From: Aquincola tertiaricarbonis
GTDB lineage: Bacteria; Pseudomonadota; Gammaproteobacteria; Burkholderiales; Burkholderiaceae_C
Direction of reading: 5' to 3'
NCBI RefSeq assembly: GCF_023573145.1
Contig: NZ_CP097636.1
Span: forward strand, 2,790,001-2,854,000
Length of the DNA stretch: 64,000 nucleotides
Below are positions 1 through 10,746 of this stretch, in pieces. The notes beneath the pieces are model-generated. The model did no database searches. It saw only the letters and a list, made by a program, of their open reading frames with translations, and had not been told where the DNA came from. Both the position numbers and the translations under genes were made by a program. Every line of letters begins with the position of its first letter. Position 1 is the stretch's first letter.

Positions 1-68
1 AGCGCACACAGGCCCGCCGCAACAGCCGCACGCCAGTCAGGCCTGCGGACGGCAATGTTCAATCCCAT
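1..68 (-). CDS. N-terminal fragment, probable MucD/DegP-type periplasmic serine protease
   Basis: The frame opens with ATG at 66-68 and runs off the left edge, so only about 22 residues are visible. They are basic then hydrophobic (MGLNIAVRRPDWRAAVAAG), as at the start of a signal peptide. A GGGAG ribosome-binding site lies about seven bases upstream. The gene follows rseB on the same strand with a 34-base gap. In Burkholderiales the gene after rpoE-rseA-rseB is normally mucD (DegP/HtrA family), which suggested the name. No protease motif is inside the window, so the product is inferred from position only. Confidence 0.45.
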   Translation of the reverse strand, partial: MGLNIAVRRPDWRAAVAAGLCA

Positions 69-102
69 GAAGACTCCCGAACTCGTTGTCTTGGTCTGCG
101 GT

Positions 103-1131
103 TCAACGGCGCTCCAGCGCCTTGCCGAACTTCTTGAGCGTGGCCAGCGGCACGTCGCCCATCGCGGTGACCCACCAGTCGCCATGACGCTCCATCAGCG
201 TGTGGGTGGCGCCGATCGAGGTTTCGACGGCCTGGCGGTGCCGCTCCGCACTGTAGGGCTCGATGAATACCGACACATGGGTGAGGCCGTCGGAGTACAC
301 CGCCTGCAGCATGTCGGCCGGGCCGGCGGCCTGGTCGTTCGGGCTGGCCGCGTCCAGCGAGCGCTTGACGCAACGGATCTGCCGGAAGCCCTTGACCGGG
401 CTCTTGAGCTGCCAGCCTTCGGCTTCCAGCCTGGCCGGCGTCAGCACCGGCTTGAGCACACGGTAGCCGTCCAGCATCTTCATCGCCTTCAGCACCGCGT
501 CGGGCTGCGGCTTGACGCCGATGGTCACGTCGGTGAAGGCGGCGCTTTCCAGCACGCGGCCATCGCCGCCGATCACATCGGTTCGCAGCAGCAGGCCGGT
601 GGCCTTGTCGGCCCACAGCCGCTGCGCAAAGCGCTCCGTGTCGCGCGGGCGCAGCAGGAACACCGCGGTGTCGTGGCCGGCGATGCGGTCATCGCCCTCC
701 GGCACCAGTTCGTAGCGGTCGAAGATCTGTTCTTCGCTGGACTTCAGCAGCGAAGGGAACGGCGCCAGCGGGTCGCGCTGCTCCACCGAAGCCAGGCGGC
801 TGCCCGGCCACAGCGTCTGCACCACCTCGTTGTGGCGCAGCACCTGGCGGCGCTCGCCGTCCAGGCCGTCGATGCGCTCGTAGGTGTGCGGCCCTTCGCA
901 GTAGTGCGCGATGCGCGAGCTGGTGACGGCACCGCCGGCAGTAACCACCATGGTGCCCTGGTAGTTGCGCTGGCTGGCGGCGCCGTGGATGCGGGCCAGC
1001 CAGGCACGGGCATCGGTGGCCGGCGCCGTGGGTGCGCTGGCCGTTGCGGCGGCCGCCCAGGCGGAGCCGCCGGCCGCGGTGGTCAGCAGGACGAGAGCGG
1101 AGTTGACGACTCGACGGCGAACCACGGACAC
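103..1131 (-). CDS. rseB: RseB/MucB family periplasmic regulator of sigma-E
   Basis: A 342-residue exported protein that in known systems binds the periplasmic part of RseA, protects it from DegS cleavage and senses mislocalised lipids or lipopolysaccharide. Residues 1-27 form a signal peptide ending near AWA. The remainder matches the MucB/RseB two-domain layout: an LolA-like N-terminal domain (about 40-220, beginning with the NYQGTMVV stretch) and a smaller C-terminal domain (about 235-340) containing GDWWVTAMGDVP. It starts two bases after rseA stops, so the two are almost certainly co-transcribed and translationally coupled. Length is usual for the family. Identification rests on sequence and on its place after rpoE and rseA. 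Confidence 0.93.
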   Translation of the reverse strand: MSVVRRRVVNSALVLLTTAAGGSAWAAAATASAPTAPATDARAWLARIHGAASQRNYQGTMVVTAGGAVTSSRIAHYCEGPHTYERIDGLDGERRQVLRHNEVVQTLWPGSRLASVEQRDPLAPFPSLLKSSEEQIFDRYELVPEGDDRIAGHDTAVFLLRPRDTERFAQRLWADKATGLLLRTDVIGGDGRVLESAAFTDVTIGVKPQPDAVLKAMKMLDGYRVLKPVLTPARLEAEGWQLKSPVKGFRQIRCVKRSLDAASPNDQAAGPADMLQAVYSDGLTHVSVFIEPYSAERHRQAVETSIGATHTLMERHGDWWVTAMGDVPLATLKKFGKALERR

Positions 1132-1133
1132 GC

Positions 1134-1838
1134 TCAGCGCTCAGATCCGGCCGGTGCCGCGACGCGCACCGACACCGCCGGCATCGCCAGCACCGAACTG
1201 CTTCCGTACTGCTTGTGCGCCGCCAGGTACCGGTCCAGCCGGGCATCACGGATGAGGCGGCCGTTGGCCACCGGCACCGACACCGGCACGGCCGTCGCCT
1301 GCGCAGGCGGCAGCGTGGCCACCACCGGCTGGATGCCGGCCGTGGCCGGCGCACCCGCGATCACAGCGCCACCCGGCGCAGTGCCCGGCACCTCCGCCAC
1401 GCGAGTGACCACCAGCACGCCGGCCACGGCCATGAAACCGGCGGCCACCGCCGTGGGCGCGGCCCAGGCGCGGCGCCAGAAGCTGCGGCGGCCGGTGCCG
1501 GCCCGGCCCGCGGGACCGCCGTTGGCCGCCCGGCGCGGCGCCGCCAGCGGCTGCGGCAGTTCGATCTGCGGCGCCTGCTGCGGTGCGAGGACCACGGGCT
1601 CCGCCGCCAGACGGGTGCGCAACGCCGCCAGGAAGGCTTCGTCGCGCTGCGGGCGGTGGGCCAGGTCCTCGGAGCGCAGCACGTCACCGATCAGGTGGTA
1701 CGCGTACCAGTCGGCCCGCGACTGGCCATCCTCTCGCCACGCGGCGCAGGCGCGCGCCACCGCGCCGTCATCCGCGGCGCCGTCCATCAAATCCGACAAC
1801 GCCTGCCGACGTGTCTGTTGATCCAGCCGATCCACCAT
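1134..1838 (-). CDS. rseA: RseA/MucA family anti-sigma-E factor
   Basis: A 234-residue single-pass inner-membrane protein. Residues 1-75 resemble the RseA cytoplasmic sigma-binding domain (LSDLMDGA near residue 15, and WYAYHLIGDVLRSEDLA at 44-60). A proline- and arginine-rich linker follows. One transmembrane helix is predicted at about 125-146, and the periplasmic tail is about 85 residues. In the known pathway RseA sequesters RpoE at the membrane until regulated proteolysis by DegS and RseP frees it; the genes for those proteases are not in view. It sits between rpoE (32 bases upstream) and rseB (2 bases downstream), as in the standard operon. Confidence 0.92.
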   Translation of the reverse strand: MVDRLDQQTRRQALSDLMDGAADDGAVARACAAWREDGQSRADWYAYHLIGDVLRSEDLAHRPQRDEAFLAALRTRLAAEPVVLAPQQAPQIELPQPLAAPRRAANGGPAGRAGTGRRSFWRRAWAAPTAVAAGFMAVAGVLVVTRVAEVPGTAPGGAVIAGAPATAGIQPVVATLPPAQATAVPVSVPVANGRLIRDARLDRYLAAHKQYGSSSVLAMPAVSVRVAAPAGSER

Positions 1839-1870
1839 TTCCGACTCCAGTGTGCTGTCGTGGGGGCGCG

Positions 1871-2482
1871 CTACCAGCGCTCGCCCTCGCGGGTGCCCAA
1901 CAGCGGGCGAAGACGTTCCGCAATCGCCTCGCGCGCCCGGAAAATCCGCGAACGCACCGTGCCGATCGGGCAGTTCATCACTTCAGCGATTTCCTCGTAG
2001 CTCAGACCTTCGATCTCGCGCAGGGTGATCGCCTGGCGCAAGTCTTCAGACAAAGCTTCGATGGCTCCGTTCACCGTGGCGGCAATTTCTTTCGTCGCCA
2101 GCACGGCTTCCGGGGTCTCGCCATCGCTTAGTTCGTTCTCGACGCGCGAAGTTTCGTCCTCGTCTTCCCGACCTGACAGCGCATTTTCGGAGACCAGCGG
2201 ATCCCGCTTCAGATCGACCAGCGCCTTCTTGGCGGTGTTGACCGCGATGCGGTACAGCCAGGTGTAGAAAGCGCTGTCGCCGCGGAACTGCGGGATGGCC
2301 CGGTAGGCCCGGATGAAGGTTTCCTGCGCGATGTCGGGCACTAGGTCCACATCGCGCACCATGCGGCCGATCAGCCGCTCGATGCGCCGTTGGTACTTCA
2401 CCACCAGCATCTCGAACGCCTTGACATCGCCGTTCTTCACACGGTCGATCAAGAGGGCGTCGGCGTCCGCTGCGTTGGTCAT
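1871..2482 (-). CDS. rpoE: RNA polymerase sigma-E factor (ECF family)
   Basis: A 203-residue extracytoplasmic-function sigma factor. Sigma region 2 covers about residues 25-95 (core-binding and -10 recognition, with the DIAQETFIRAYRA stretch). Region 4 covers about 140-195, with a helix-turn-helix at GLSYEEIAEVMNCPIGTVRSR that contacts the -35 element. Length and sequence match the RpoE/AlgU group rather than an iron-starvation sigma. It heads the rpoE-rseA-rseB operon and is controlled by the two downstream products. The start ATG at 2480-2482 gives the family's usual N-terminus (MTNAADADALLIDRV). A small membrane-protein gene ends 17 bases upstream, so rpoE may also be reached by readthrough from the fab operon. 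Confidence 0.96.
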   Translation of the reverse strand: MTNAADADALLIDRVKNGDVKAFEMLVVKYQRRIERLIGRMVRDVDLVPDIAQETFIRAYRAIPQFRGDSAFYTWLYRIAVNTAKKALVDLKRDPLVSENALSGREDEDETSRVENELSDGETPEAVLATKEIAATVNGAIEALSEDLRQAITLREIEGLSYEEIAEVMNCPIGTVRSRIFRAREAIAERLRPLLGTREGERW

Positions 2483-2499
2483 TCAGGCTCTTGGGTGGC

Positions 2500-2949
2500 C
2501 TACATCCGCAGCGCGGAAGGGGTCCGGGGTTCAGGGCGGCGGGAATATACCGCAGTGCGCAATCCGTGCCAGCCCGCACGGGCGCCAGCCCGGGATACTG
2601 GCAAATGGGCGGCCCGCCCGCCGCGGCGACCGGACGGCATGAAGTGCAGCAAGATCCAGGGGCCGAGGTCGATGACCACCGCCACCTGACCGTTGCTGCC
2701 GCCCCAGTGCCATTCGGCGCCGTCCCAGGCCAGCACACCGGCAGGTGCCGGCAGCAGGCGATGGGAAAGGCCGGCACCGGCCAGACCCGCCATCCCGGCC
2801 ATCACCGCGACGACGAGCACCGGCAGCTCGGCCATCAGGCCCAGCCAGGCTGCCAGCACCGCGGCAGCCGCCGCACAGCTGACCGCCGCGGCGATGCGCC
2901 AGCCCAGGTCATCACCCACGACGACCTGCACCGCGGGTGCCGATCGCAT
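2500..2949 (-). CDS. Small predicted membrane protein of unknown function
   Basis: A 149-residue frame between fabF and rpoE on the same strand. Residues about 16-60 contain two closely spaced hydrophobic segments with a short loop. The following soluble part has tryptophans in a WDGAEWHWGG stretch and then a basic tail. I do not recognise a named family. The arrangement (two short helices, then a tryptophan-containing small beta domain) recalls YgfX-like proteins, but that is only a resemblance. It begins 27 bases after fabF and ends 17 bases before rpoE, so it is probably co-transcribed with both. The C-terminal 40 residues are low-complexity and arginine-rich. Confidence 0.7.
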   Translation of the reverse strand: MRSAPAVQVVVGDDLGWRIAAAVSCAAAAAVLAAWLGLMAELPVLVVAVMAGMAGLAGAGLSHRLLPAPAGVLAWDGAEWHWGGSNGQVAVVIDLGPWILLHFMPSGRRGGRAAHLPVSRAGARAGWHGLRTAVYSRRPEPRTPSALRM

Positions 2950-2976
2950 GGTGGGCGCGCCGCAGTGCCGGCGCCG

Positions 2977-4221
2977 TCAGGCGCGACGGAAGACCAGCGT
3001 GCCGTTGGTGCCGCCGAAACCGAAGTTGTTCTTCACCGCGACGTCGATCTTCATTTCCCGAGCTTCGTTCGGGCAGTAGTCGAGGTCACACTCCGGATCG
3101 GGGTCGACGAGGTTGATCGTCGGCGGCACCACCTGGTGGTGCAGTGACAGCACGGTGAACACCGATTCGATGCCACCGGCGCCGCCCAGCAGGTGACCGG
3201 TCATCGACTTGGTGGAGCTGACCACCAGCTTGGACGCGTGATCGCCGAACGCCTTCTTGATGGCATTGGTCTCGTTCACGTCGCCCAGCGGCGTGGACGT
3301 GCCGTGCGCATTCAGGTACTGCACCGCCGAAGGATCGATCCGCGCATTGCGCAGCGCCGCCAGCATCGACCGCTTGGGGCCGTCGACGTTGGGCGCGGTC
3401 ATGTGGAACGCGTCCGCTCCCATGCCGTAACCGATCAGCTCGGCGTAGATCTTGGCACCGCGGGCCTTGGCGTGCTCGTACTCCTCGAGCACCAGCGCGC
3501 CGGCGCCCTCGCCCAGCACGAAGCCGTCACGGCCCTTGTCCCAGGGGCGGGACGCGGCGGTGGGGTCATCGTTGCGGGTGGACAGCGCACGCGCAGCGGC
3601 AAAGCCACCGATGCCCAGCGGGGACACCGTGGATTCGGCACCGCCGGCCACCATCACGTCCACGTCGCCGTACTCGATCAGGCGAGCTGCCTCGCCGATG
3701 CAGTGCAGGCCGGTGGTGCAGGCGGTGACGATCGCCAGGTTCGGGCCGGTGAAGCCGTACTTGATGGACACATGCCCCGAGATCATGTTGATGATCGATG
3801 CGGGCACGAAGAACGGGGAAATCCGGCGCGGGCCGCGTTCGGTGTAGTCCTGATGGGTCTGCTCGATCATCGGCAAGCCACCGATGCCCGAACCCACCAA
3901 CACCCCGATGCGCTCGGCCGTCTGCTCGTCGAGCGCTTCCCCGGTGGGAATACCCGAGTCCTGCACGGCCTGCATGGAGGCGGCCATCCCGTAGTGGATG
4001 AACGTGTCCATGTGCCGGGCTTCCTTGCCGGGGATGTAATCCTCGATGTTGAAGCCCTTGACCTCACCCGCGAAGCGGCAGGCCATGGCCGACGCATCGA
4101 ACTTGGTGATGTTGGCGATGCCCGAACGGCCGGCCACCAGGTTGGCCCACCCTTCGGCCACGCTGTTGCCCACCGGGCTGACCAGCCCCAGGCCCGTGAC
4201 GACGACGCGACGACGAGTCAT
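2977..4221 (-). CDS. fabF: Beta-ketoacyl-ACP synthase II
   Basis: A 414-residue elongating condensing enzyme that joins malonyl-ACP to acyl-ACP in the cytosolic type II fatty-acid pathway. The thiolase-fold catalytic triad is present: Cys168 in the VTACTTG motif, His306 in [11 protein letters not shown], and His343 in [11 protein letters not shown]. The nearby Lys338 is also as expected. Length is standard. It follows acpP by 10 bases in the conserved fabH-fabD-fabG-acpP-fabF order. FabB-type enzymes share the fold, but adjacency to acpP and the sequence favour FabF. Confidence 0.97.
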   Translation of the reverse strand: MTRRRVVVTGLGLVSPVGNSVAEGWANLVAGRSGIANITKFDASAMACRFAGEVKGFNIEDYIPGKEARHMDTFIHYGMAASMQAVQDSGIPTGEALDEQTAERIGVLVGSGIGGLPMIEQTHQDYTERGPRRISPFFVPASIINMISGHVSIKYGFTGPNLAIVTACTTGLHCIGEAARLIEYGDVDVMVAGGAESTVSPLGIGGFAAARALSTRNDDPTAASRPWDKGRDGFVLGEGAGALVLEEYEHAKARGAKIYAELIGYGMGADAFHMTAPNVDGPKRSMLAALRNARIDPSAVQYLNAHGTSTPLGDVNETNAIKKAFGDHASKLVVSSTKSMTGHLLGGAGGIESVFTVLSLHHQVVPPTINLVDPDPECDLDYCPNEAREMKIDVAVKNNFGFGGTNGTLVFRRA

Positions 4222-4231
4222 GGAAACCGAC

Positions 4232-5300
<1,069 letters not shown>

Positions 5301-5304
<4 letters not shown>

Positions 5305-6239
5305 GCCACCAGCCTCTTGGCCTCTTCCAGCGACGCGGGGTCGAACACGGTGGTGGACTGCACCTCCGGCTCAATGCGCTTGACCATGCCGGCCAGCACC
5401 TTGCCCGGACCGCATTCGATGATGACCTGGGCGCCTTGGGCGCGCAGCGCCTGCACCACCTCCACCCAGCGCACGGGGCCGAAGGCCTGCTCGTACAGCG
5501 CCTGGCGGATGGCCTGCGGGTCGGTTTCGATGGCCACGCGGATGTTGTTGACCACCGGCATCTGCGGCGCCAGCAGCGGCGTGGCCGCCAGGCGCTCCTT
5601 CAGCCGTTCAGCCGCCGGCTTCATCAGGCTGGAGTGGAACGGCGCCGACACCGGCAACGGCAGCGCGCGCTTGGCGCCCTTGGCCTTGAGCACTTCGCAG
5701 CCCTTCTCGACACCGGCCTTGGTGCCGGCGATCACGGTCTGCTTGGGATCGTTGAAATTGACGGCTTCCACCACCTCGCCGCTGGCCTGCGCGGCCTCGG
5801 CACAGCCCTCGCGCACGGCGGCGGCGTCCAGGCCCAGGATGGCGGCCATGGCGCCGGTGCCCACCGGCACGGCTTCCTGCATGGCCTGCGCGCGGAAACG
5901 CACCAGCGGCAGCGCATCGGCCAGCGTCAGCGCACCAGCGGCTACCAGCGCGCTGTACTCGCCCAGCGAATGGCCGGCCACCCACGCGGGCTTCAGGCCG
6001 GTTTCAGCCAGCCAGGCGCGGTAGCAGGCAATGCCTGCCACCAGCATCACCGGCTGGGTGTTGGTGGTGAGGTCGAGCTGTTCCTTGGGGCCGGCCTGGA
6101 TCAGGCGGGCGATGTCCTCGCCCAGCGCCGCGGAGGCTTCTTCCAGCGTCTGGCGCACGGCGGGGTGGTCGCCCCAGGCGTCGAGCATGCCGACGGCCTG
6201 CGAGCCCTGGCCAGGAAAGACGAACGCAAACGATGTCAT
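5301..6239 (-). CDS. fabD: Malonyl-CoA:ACP transacylase
   Basis: A 312-residue cytosolic enzyme that loads malonate from CoA onto ACP. The nucleophile Ser91 lies in GHSLGEYSAL and the partner His202 in PVSAPFHSSLM. The N-terminal FVFPGQGSQ motif (residues 7-15) contributes to the oxyanion hole. Length matches the family. It sits 33 bases after fabH and overlaps fabG by four bases in the fab operon. Confidence 0.97.
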
Positions 6240-6272
6240 CGCGTGACTCTCGAAAGATGGAGGCGGCGGTGC

Positions 6273-7262
6273 TCAGAAATCGAGCAGCACGGCGCCCCAG
6301 GTGAAACCACCGCCGACGCCTTCCAGCATCAGGGTGTCGCCGCGGCGGATGCGGCCGGAACGCACGGCGCTGTCCAGCGCCAGCGGAATGGACGCAGCGG
6401 ACGTGTTGCCATGCTCGTCGACGGTGACGATGACCTTGTCGGCGCTGAGCTTCAGCTTGCGCGCCGTGCTCTGCATGATGCGGATGTTGGCCTGGTGCGG
6501 GATCAGGAAGTCGATGTCGGACGCCTCGCGGCCGGCCTTGGCCAGCACCGAGCGGGCCACGTCTTCCAGCACACCGACGGCCAGCTTGAACACCGCCGGA
6601 CCGTCCATCTTGAGCAGCGGATCGCCCAGGATCGCCCCACCCGACACATGGCCCGGGGTGCAGAGGATGTCCAGGTGGCGGCCATCGGCATGCAGCTCGC
6701 TGGCCACCAGGCCGGGCTCGTTGCTGGCTTCCAGCACCACGGCGCCGGCGCCGTCACCGAACAGCACGCAGGTGGTGCGGTCGTTGAAATCGAGGATGCG
6801 CGAGAACACCTCGGAACCCACGACCAGCGCCTTGCGGGCCGCACCGGTGCGGATCATCGAATCCGCCACCGTCAGCGCATAGACGAAGCCCGAGCACACC
6901 GCCTGCACGTCGAAGGCCGGGCAGCCATGCACGCCCAGCTTGTTCTGCAGGATGGTGGCGGTGGAGGGGAACACCATGTCCGGCGTGGACGTGGCGACGA
7001 TGATCAGGTCGATGTCGGCCGCGGTGCAGCCGGCTGATTGCAGCGCCGCCAGCGAGGCATGCAGCGCCAGATCGCTGGCGGCCACCTCGGGCTCGGCGAA
7101 GTGGCGCGCCCGGATGCCGGTGCGCTCGACGATCCAGGCGTCGGAGGTTTCCAGACCCCGCTGCGCCAGCTGGGCCGCCAGGTCGTCGTTGGTGACGCGC
7201 CGCGGCGGCAGGTAGCTGCCGGTGCCGGCGATGCGGGAATACCGAGGTGTGGATGAATTCAT
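6273..7262 (-). CDS. fabH: Beta-ketoacyl-ACP synthase III
   Basis: A 329-residue initiating condensing enzyme that joins acetyl-CoA to malonyl-ACP. The catalytic triad is Cys123 ([10 protein letters not shown]), His256 (IPHQANIRI) and Asn286 (EHGNTSAA), all visible. Length is standard. Its start codon overlaps the plsX stop by four bases. The plsX-fabH-fabD order is the classical bacterial arrangement and supports FabH over the related ketoacyl synthases of secondary metabolism. Confidence 0.97.
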   Translation of the reverse strand: MNSSTPRYSRIAGTGSYLPPRRVTNDDLAAQLAQRGLETSDAWIVERTGIRARHFAEPEVAASDLALHASLAALQSAGCTAADIDLIIVATSTPDMVFPSTATILQNKLGVHGCPAFDVQAVCSGFVYALTVADSMIRTGAARKALVVGSEVFSRILDFNDRTTCVLFGDGAGAVVLEASNEPGLVASELHADGRHLDILCTPGHVSGGAILGDPLLKMDGPAVFKLAVGVLEDVARSVLAKAGREASDIDFLIPHQANIRIMQSTARKLKLSADKVIVTVDEHGNTSAASIPLALDSAVRSGRIRRGDTLMLEGVGGGFTWGAVLLDF

Positions 7263-8368
7263 GCGGCTTGGACGGTGTCGTCGGCACCGCCGGCGACCGG
7301 CTGGGCATTCAACGCCTGCAGCGTGTCGAGGATGCGGTCGTGGACCCGGTCCAGCAGTCGGTTGCGGGCGGCATCATACGCCCGGGTGAGGGCCTGCTCG
7401 AAACCGAAGGCATCGGCCGAGCCGTGGCTCTTGAAGACCAGGCCACGCAGGCCCAGCAGCGCGGCACCGTTCAGCCGGCGCGGGTCGACGCGGGTCTTGA
7501 AGTGGCGCAGCACCGGCAGCGCGATCAGCGCCGCGAACTTGGCAAAGGGTGTGCGGGTAAATTCCTGGCGGATCATGTCGCCCAGCATCGAGGCCAGGCC
7601 TTCGGCCGTCTTCAGCGCCACGTTGCCGACGAAACCGTCGCAGACGACGATGTCGGTCGTGCCCTTGAAGATGTCGTCACCCTCCACGTTGCCGTGGAAA
7701 TGCAGGTGGCCACGGGCCGCCGCCTCGCGCAGCAGCTCGCCGGCACGCTTGATGGTATCGCTGCCCTTGATGACTTCTTCGCCGATGTTGAGCAGGCCCA
7801 CGCTGGGGTCGGCCTTACCGCTGACGGCACCGACCAGCGCACTGCCCATCACCGCGAACTGCAGCAGGTGCTCGGCGCTGCAGTCCACATTGGCACCCAG
7901 GTCGAGCACGGTGGTGAAGCCGTCGAGCCGATTGGGCATGACCGTGGCGATCGCCGGGCGGTCGATGCCGTCCAGCGTCTTCAGCACGTAGCGGGCGACC
8001 GCCATCAGGGCGCCGGTGTTGCCGGCCGACACGCAGACGTGCGCCAACGGCTCCGCACCCTCACCGGATGCCTTGAGCTGGTTGATGGCCACACGCATCG
8101 ACGAGTCGCGCTTGCGACGCAACGCCACCTCGACGGTGTCGTCCATCAGCACGGTTTCGCTCGCGTGCACGCAGGTGACGCGCGGCCACGAGGCCGCAGG
8201 CGCCAATGCCTCGGGTGTACCTACCAGCACCAACTCCGCCTGCGGATGCGCCGCAAGAAAAGCCTGGCAGGCCGGCAGGGTGACGCTGGGACCATGGTCG
8301 CCGCCCATGCAATCGACGGCGACTCGCACGCGCGACAGTGGCGTCAGGGCGGATTGGGACAAGGACAT
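7259..8368 (-). CDS. plsX: Phosphate acyltransferase PlsX
   Basis: PlsX makes acyl-phosphate from acyl-ACP for phospholipid synthesis by PlsY. The signature [15 protein letters not shown] is near the N-terminus, and later come the family-typical [17 protein letters not shown] and [16 protein letters not shown] stretches. I set the start at ATG 8366-8368, giving about 369 residues. An in-frame ATG at 8404 would add 12 residues, and a GTG at 8329 would match the short N-terminus of many homologues. None has a convincing ribosome-binding site. The gene overlaps fabH by four bases. Confidence 0.93.
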   Translation of the reverse strand: MSLSQSALTPLSRVRVAVDCMGGDHGPSVTLPACQAFLAAHPQAELVLVGTPEALAPAASWPRVTCVHASETVLMDDTVEVALRRKRDSSMRVAINQLKASGEGAEPLAHVCVSAGNTGALMAVARYVLKTLDGIDRPAIATVMPNRLDGFTTVLDLGANVDCSAEHLLQFAVMGSALVGAVSGKADPSVGLLNIGEEVIKGSDTIKRAGELLREAAARGHLHFHGNVEGDDIFKGTTDIVVCDGFVGNVALKTAEGLASMLGDMIRQEFTRTPFAKFAALIALPVLRHFKTRVDPRRLNGAALLGLRGLVFKSHGSADAFGFEQALTRAYDAARNRLLDRVHDRILDTLQALNAQPVAGGADDTVQAA

Positions 8369-8506
8369 CGCCGGCTGGGCAGTGGGACCGGGTGGCAGCC
8401 GCATGCGCCGGGCGCAGCTACAGCCACACTGCCGACGCCGCGACGCGCGCGCCGGCCACCGAAGCCAAGACGCCGGACATGCAAGGCACGCCCGGCACCG
8501 CCATCA

Positions 8507-8689
8507 TCAGGTGTCCGACTTGGTGCGCAGCACCTTGCGGCCACGGTAGAAGCCGGTCGGGCTGATGTGGTGACGCATGTGCGTTTCACCGGTGGTGGGC
8601 TCGATCGCGATGCCCGGCACGGGCAGCGCGTTGTGCGAACGGTGCATGCCCCGCTTCGAGGGCGACTTCTTGTTTTGCTGGACGGCCAT
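8507..8689 (-). CDS. rpmF: 50S ribosomal protein L32
   Basis: A 60-residue basic ribosomal protein of the large subunit. The N-terminus [20 protein letters not shown] is diagnostic, and a [16 protein letters not shown] stretch (here [12 protein letters not shown]) follows. The zinc-binding cysteines of some L32 proteins are absent, so this is the cysteine-free type. An AGGAGA ribosome-binding site precedes the ATG. It lies between yceD and plsX as in most Gram-negative bacteria. About 140 bases of GC-rich sequence separate it from the chosen plsX start. Confidence 0.96.
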   Translation of the reverse strand: MAVQQNKKSPSKRGMHRSHNALPVPGIAIEPTTGETHMRHHISPTGFYRGRKVLRTKSDT

Positions 8690-8771
8690 GAGGTTCTCCT
8701 GGTGGCGCCAGCAAGTTACGGGCGGCGCCTTCGCGAAAAGCCGATGATCATAGCACGACCCGCGGGGGCCG

Positions 8772-9335
8772 TCACTCTGGCTTGTTGCCGCGCTTGAGCT
8801 GGGCCAGCGCGGCGAAGGGATTCACCTTCTCCTGCGGCGGCAGTTCCTCGGCCGAAGGTTCGGCCACCATCGGCAGCGGATCGGGGCATTGGTCGTGGCT
8901 GGGCACCAGCGGCAGCGCCAGCAGCACCTCGTCCTCCACCAGCTCCTGCAGGTCGAGCCAGCGCGGCAGCGCCAGCACGTCGTCGTCGCTGTCGGCGTCC
9001 AGCTGGGCGGCAAGTTGCTCGTCGCCCACGAAGCGCAGCCACTGGTCGACTTCCACAGGAATGGCCACCGGCGCCAGGCAGCGCTGGCATTCGCGCGGCA
9101 CCTGGGCCTGCGCCTGCAGGTGCAGCCAGACCTGGGGCTCGCCGCCCTTGACCGGCCGTCGCTCGCCGTGGGCAGACCAGTGGACGTCTGGCAGCGGCGC
9201 GCCGTCATCCGTGGCGGGCGCATCCTCGGCCACACGGGCCAGCTCGCTCAGCGGCCAGCGGCCGGACAGTTCAGCGCCCTGCGCCGCAAAAGCCGCCACA
9301 TCCAGGCGGCGGGGATCATGTTCTCCGGGCTTCAT
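8772..9335 (-). CDS. yceD: YceD family protein (DUF177), 23S rRNA accumulation protein
   Basis: A protein of about 187 residues whose homologues are linked to 23S rRNA accumulation and always sit next to rpmF. The [12 protein letters not shown] stretch (a CxxC pair, probably metal-binding) and the acidic middle region DADSDDD are typical of DUF177. I chose ATG 9333-9335 ([10 protein letters not shown]); a GTG nine codons upstream is the alternative. A TACACT box lies six bases before this ATG, so a leaderless or very short 5' end is conceivable. It is transcribed divergently from maf with about 50 bases between them. Confidence 0.88.
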   Translation of the reverse strand: MKPGEHDPRRLDVAAFAAQGAELSGRWPLSELARVAEDAPATDDGAPLPDVHWSAHGERRPVKGGEPQVWLHLQAQAQVPRECQRCLAPVAIPVEVDQWLRFVGDEQLAAQLDADSDDDVLALPRWLDLQELVEDEVLLALPLVPSHDQCPDPLPMVAEPSAEELPPQEKVNPFAALAQLKRGNKPE

Positions 9336-9385
9336 GCAGCCAGTGTAGACCGGGGTCCGCACGGGGCCGATGGGACAATGGCCGC

Positions 9386-9988
9386 ATGGACGAACCCCGC
9401 CCCGCCCTCATCCTGGGCTCCACCTCCCCATACCGCCGCGAGCTGCTGGAACGGCTGCGGCAGCCCTTCTCGGTGATACGGCCCGACGTCGACGAAACGC
9501 CCGCAGACGGCGAAGCACCCGATGCGCTGGCGATGCGCCTCGCCCTGGCCAAGGCACGCGCCGCCGCAGCCACCGCCCGCACGCAACATGCCGACGCCAT
9601 CGTCATCGGCTCCGACCAGGTGGCCGACCTGGACGGCCAGCCGCTGGGCAAGCCCGGCACCCATGAACGCGCCACGCAGCAGCTGCAGCAGATGCGCGGC
9701 CGCACGGTGCGCTTTCACACCGCCGTGAGCGTGCTGCGCCCGAGCACGGGCTTCGAGCGCACGCTGATGGCCACGGTGACGGCGCGCTTCCGCCCGTTGC
9801 AGGACGAAGAGATCGCGCGCTACCTGGCGGCCGAGCAGCCCTACGACTGCGCCGGCAGCGCCAAGGCCGAGGCGCTGGGCATCACGCTGCTGGAGGCCAT
9901 CGAGTCCGACGACCCCACCGCGCTGATCGGCCTGCCGCTGATCCGCACCTGCGCCCTGCTGCGCGAAGCCGGACTGCCGCTGCCATGA
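9386..9988 (+). CDS. Maf family nucleotide pyrophosphatase (YceF-like)
   Basis: A 200-residue Maf/Ham1-superfamily enzyme. Homologues hydrolyse modified nucleoside triphosphates; the YceF branch prefers 7-methyl-GTP. The N-terminal substrate loop GSTSPYRRELLERL (residues 11-24) and the central IGSDQVADLDGQPLGKPG stretch are hallmarks. Position next to yceD-rpmF, as in Escherichia coli, supports YceF rather than the dTTP/UTP-specific YhdE branch. Its stop overlaps the next gene's start by four bases, so the two are coupled. Confidence 0.9.
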   Translation: MDEPRPALILGSTSPYRRELLERLRQPFSVIRPDVDETPADGEAPDALAMRLALAKARAAAATARTQHADAIVIGSDQVADLDGQPLGKPGTHERATQQLQQMRGRTVRFHTAVSVLRPSTGFERTLMATVTARFRPLQDEEIARYLAAEQPYDCAGSAKAEALGITLLEAIESDDPTALIGLPLIRTCALLREAGLPLP

Positions 9989-10746
9989 CGGGCACCTTGT
10001 ACCTGGTGCCCAACACGCTGGACTTCGGCACCGGCGATGCCCAGCAGCCGCCCGACATCGAAAACACGCTGCCGCTGGGTGCGCTGAAGGTGGCGGCCGC
10101 CCTGCCCCACTGGGTGGCCGAGAACGCCAAGACGACGCGCAGCTTCCTCAAGCGCGTGGGCCAGCGGGTGCCGCTGAGCCGGCCGCTGCAGGAGATCGGC
10201 ATCGTGGAACTGCCGCGCCCGCCCAAGGGGGGCGCGGCCGTGGCCGCACCCAACCTGGCGCCGCTGCTGGCACCGGCCTTGGCCGGGCATGACCTGGGGT
10301 TGATTTCGGAGGCCGGCCTGCCGGCCGTGGCCGACCCCGGCGCCTTGCTCGTGGCGGCGGCGCATGCGGCCGGCGTGCCCGTGCGGCCGCTGTCGGGCCC
10401 CACGTCGCTGCTGCTGGCGCTGTCGGCCAGCGGGCTCAATGGCCAGAGCTTCGCGTTCGTCGGCTACCTGCCGGTGGAAGCCGGCGCGCGCATCGCCCGG
10501 CTGCGTGAGCTGGAAGCCGTGTCGCGCAAGCAGCAGCAGACGCAGCTGATGATCGAAACGCCTTACCGCAACGGCGCCTTGCTGGCGGCCATGCTGCAGG
10601 CGCTGTCGGCCGGCACGCGGGTGTCGATCAGCGTCGGGCTGACACTGGAAGGCGGCTGGACGCGCACGATGACGGTGGCCGACTGGAAGCGGCAGGCGGT
10701 GAGCCTGCCGGATCGGATTCCGGCGGTGTTCTGCCTTCTGGCCTGA
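9985..10746 (+). CDS. RsmI-like SAM-dependent methyltransferase (tetrapyrrole methylase fold)
   Basis: A 253-residue protein with the tetrapyrrole-methylase (class III) fold. The glycine-rich LISEAGLPAVADPGALLV stretch (about 104-121) and SGPTSLLLALSASGLNG (about 134-150) are the SAM-binding elements seen in RsmI, the 16S rRNA C1402 2'-O-methyltransferase. It is shorter than RsmI and lacks its C-terminal extension. It belongs to the RsmI-like paralogues commonly coupled to maf in Burkholderiales, and its RNA target is unknown to me. Translation is coupled to maf by an ATGA overlap. Confidence 0.8.
   Translation: MTGTLYLVPNTLDFGTGDAQQPPDIENTLPLGALKVAAALPHWVAENAKTTRSFLKRVGQRVPLSRPLQEIGIVELPRPPKGGAAVAAPNLAPLLAPALAGHDLGLISEAGLPAVADPGALLVAAAHAAGVPVRPLSGPTSLLLALSASGLNGQSFAFVGYLPVEAGARIARLRELEAVSRKQQQTQLMIETPYRNGALLAAMLQALSAGTRVSISVGLTLEGGWTRTMTVADWKRQAVSLPDRIPAVFCLLA

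Noticed and set aside
55..1821. Long plus-strand open frame (588 codons) over rseB and rseA
   Set aside because: It is antisense to two well-recognised genes, is rich in Arg/Gly/Ala as expected from GC-skewed codon positions, and matches no protein pattern.
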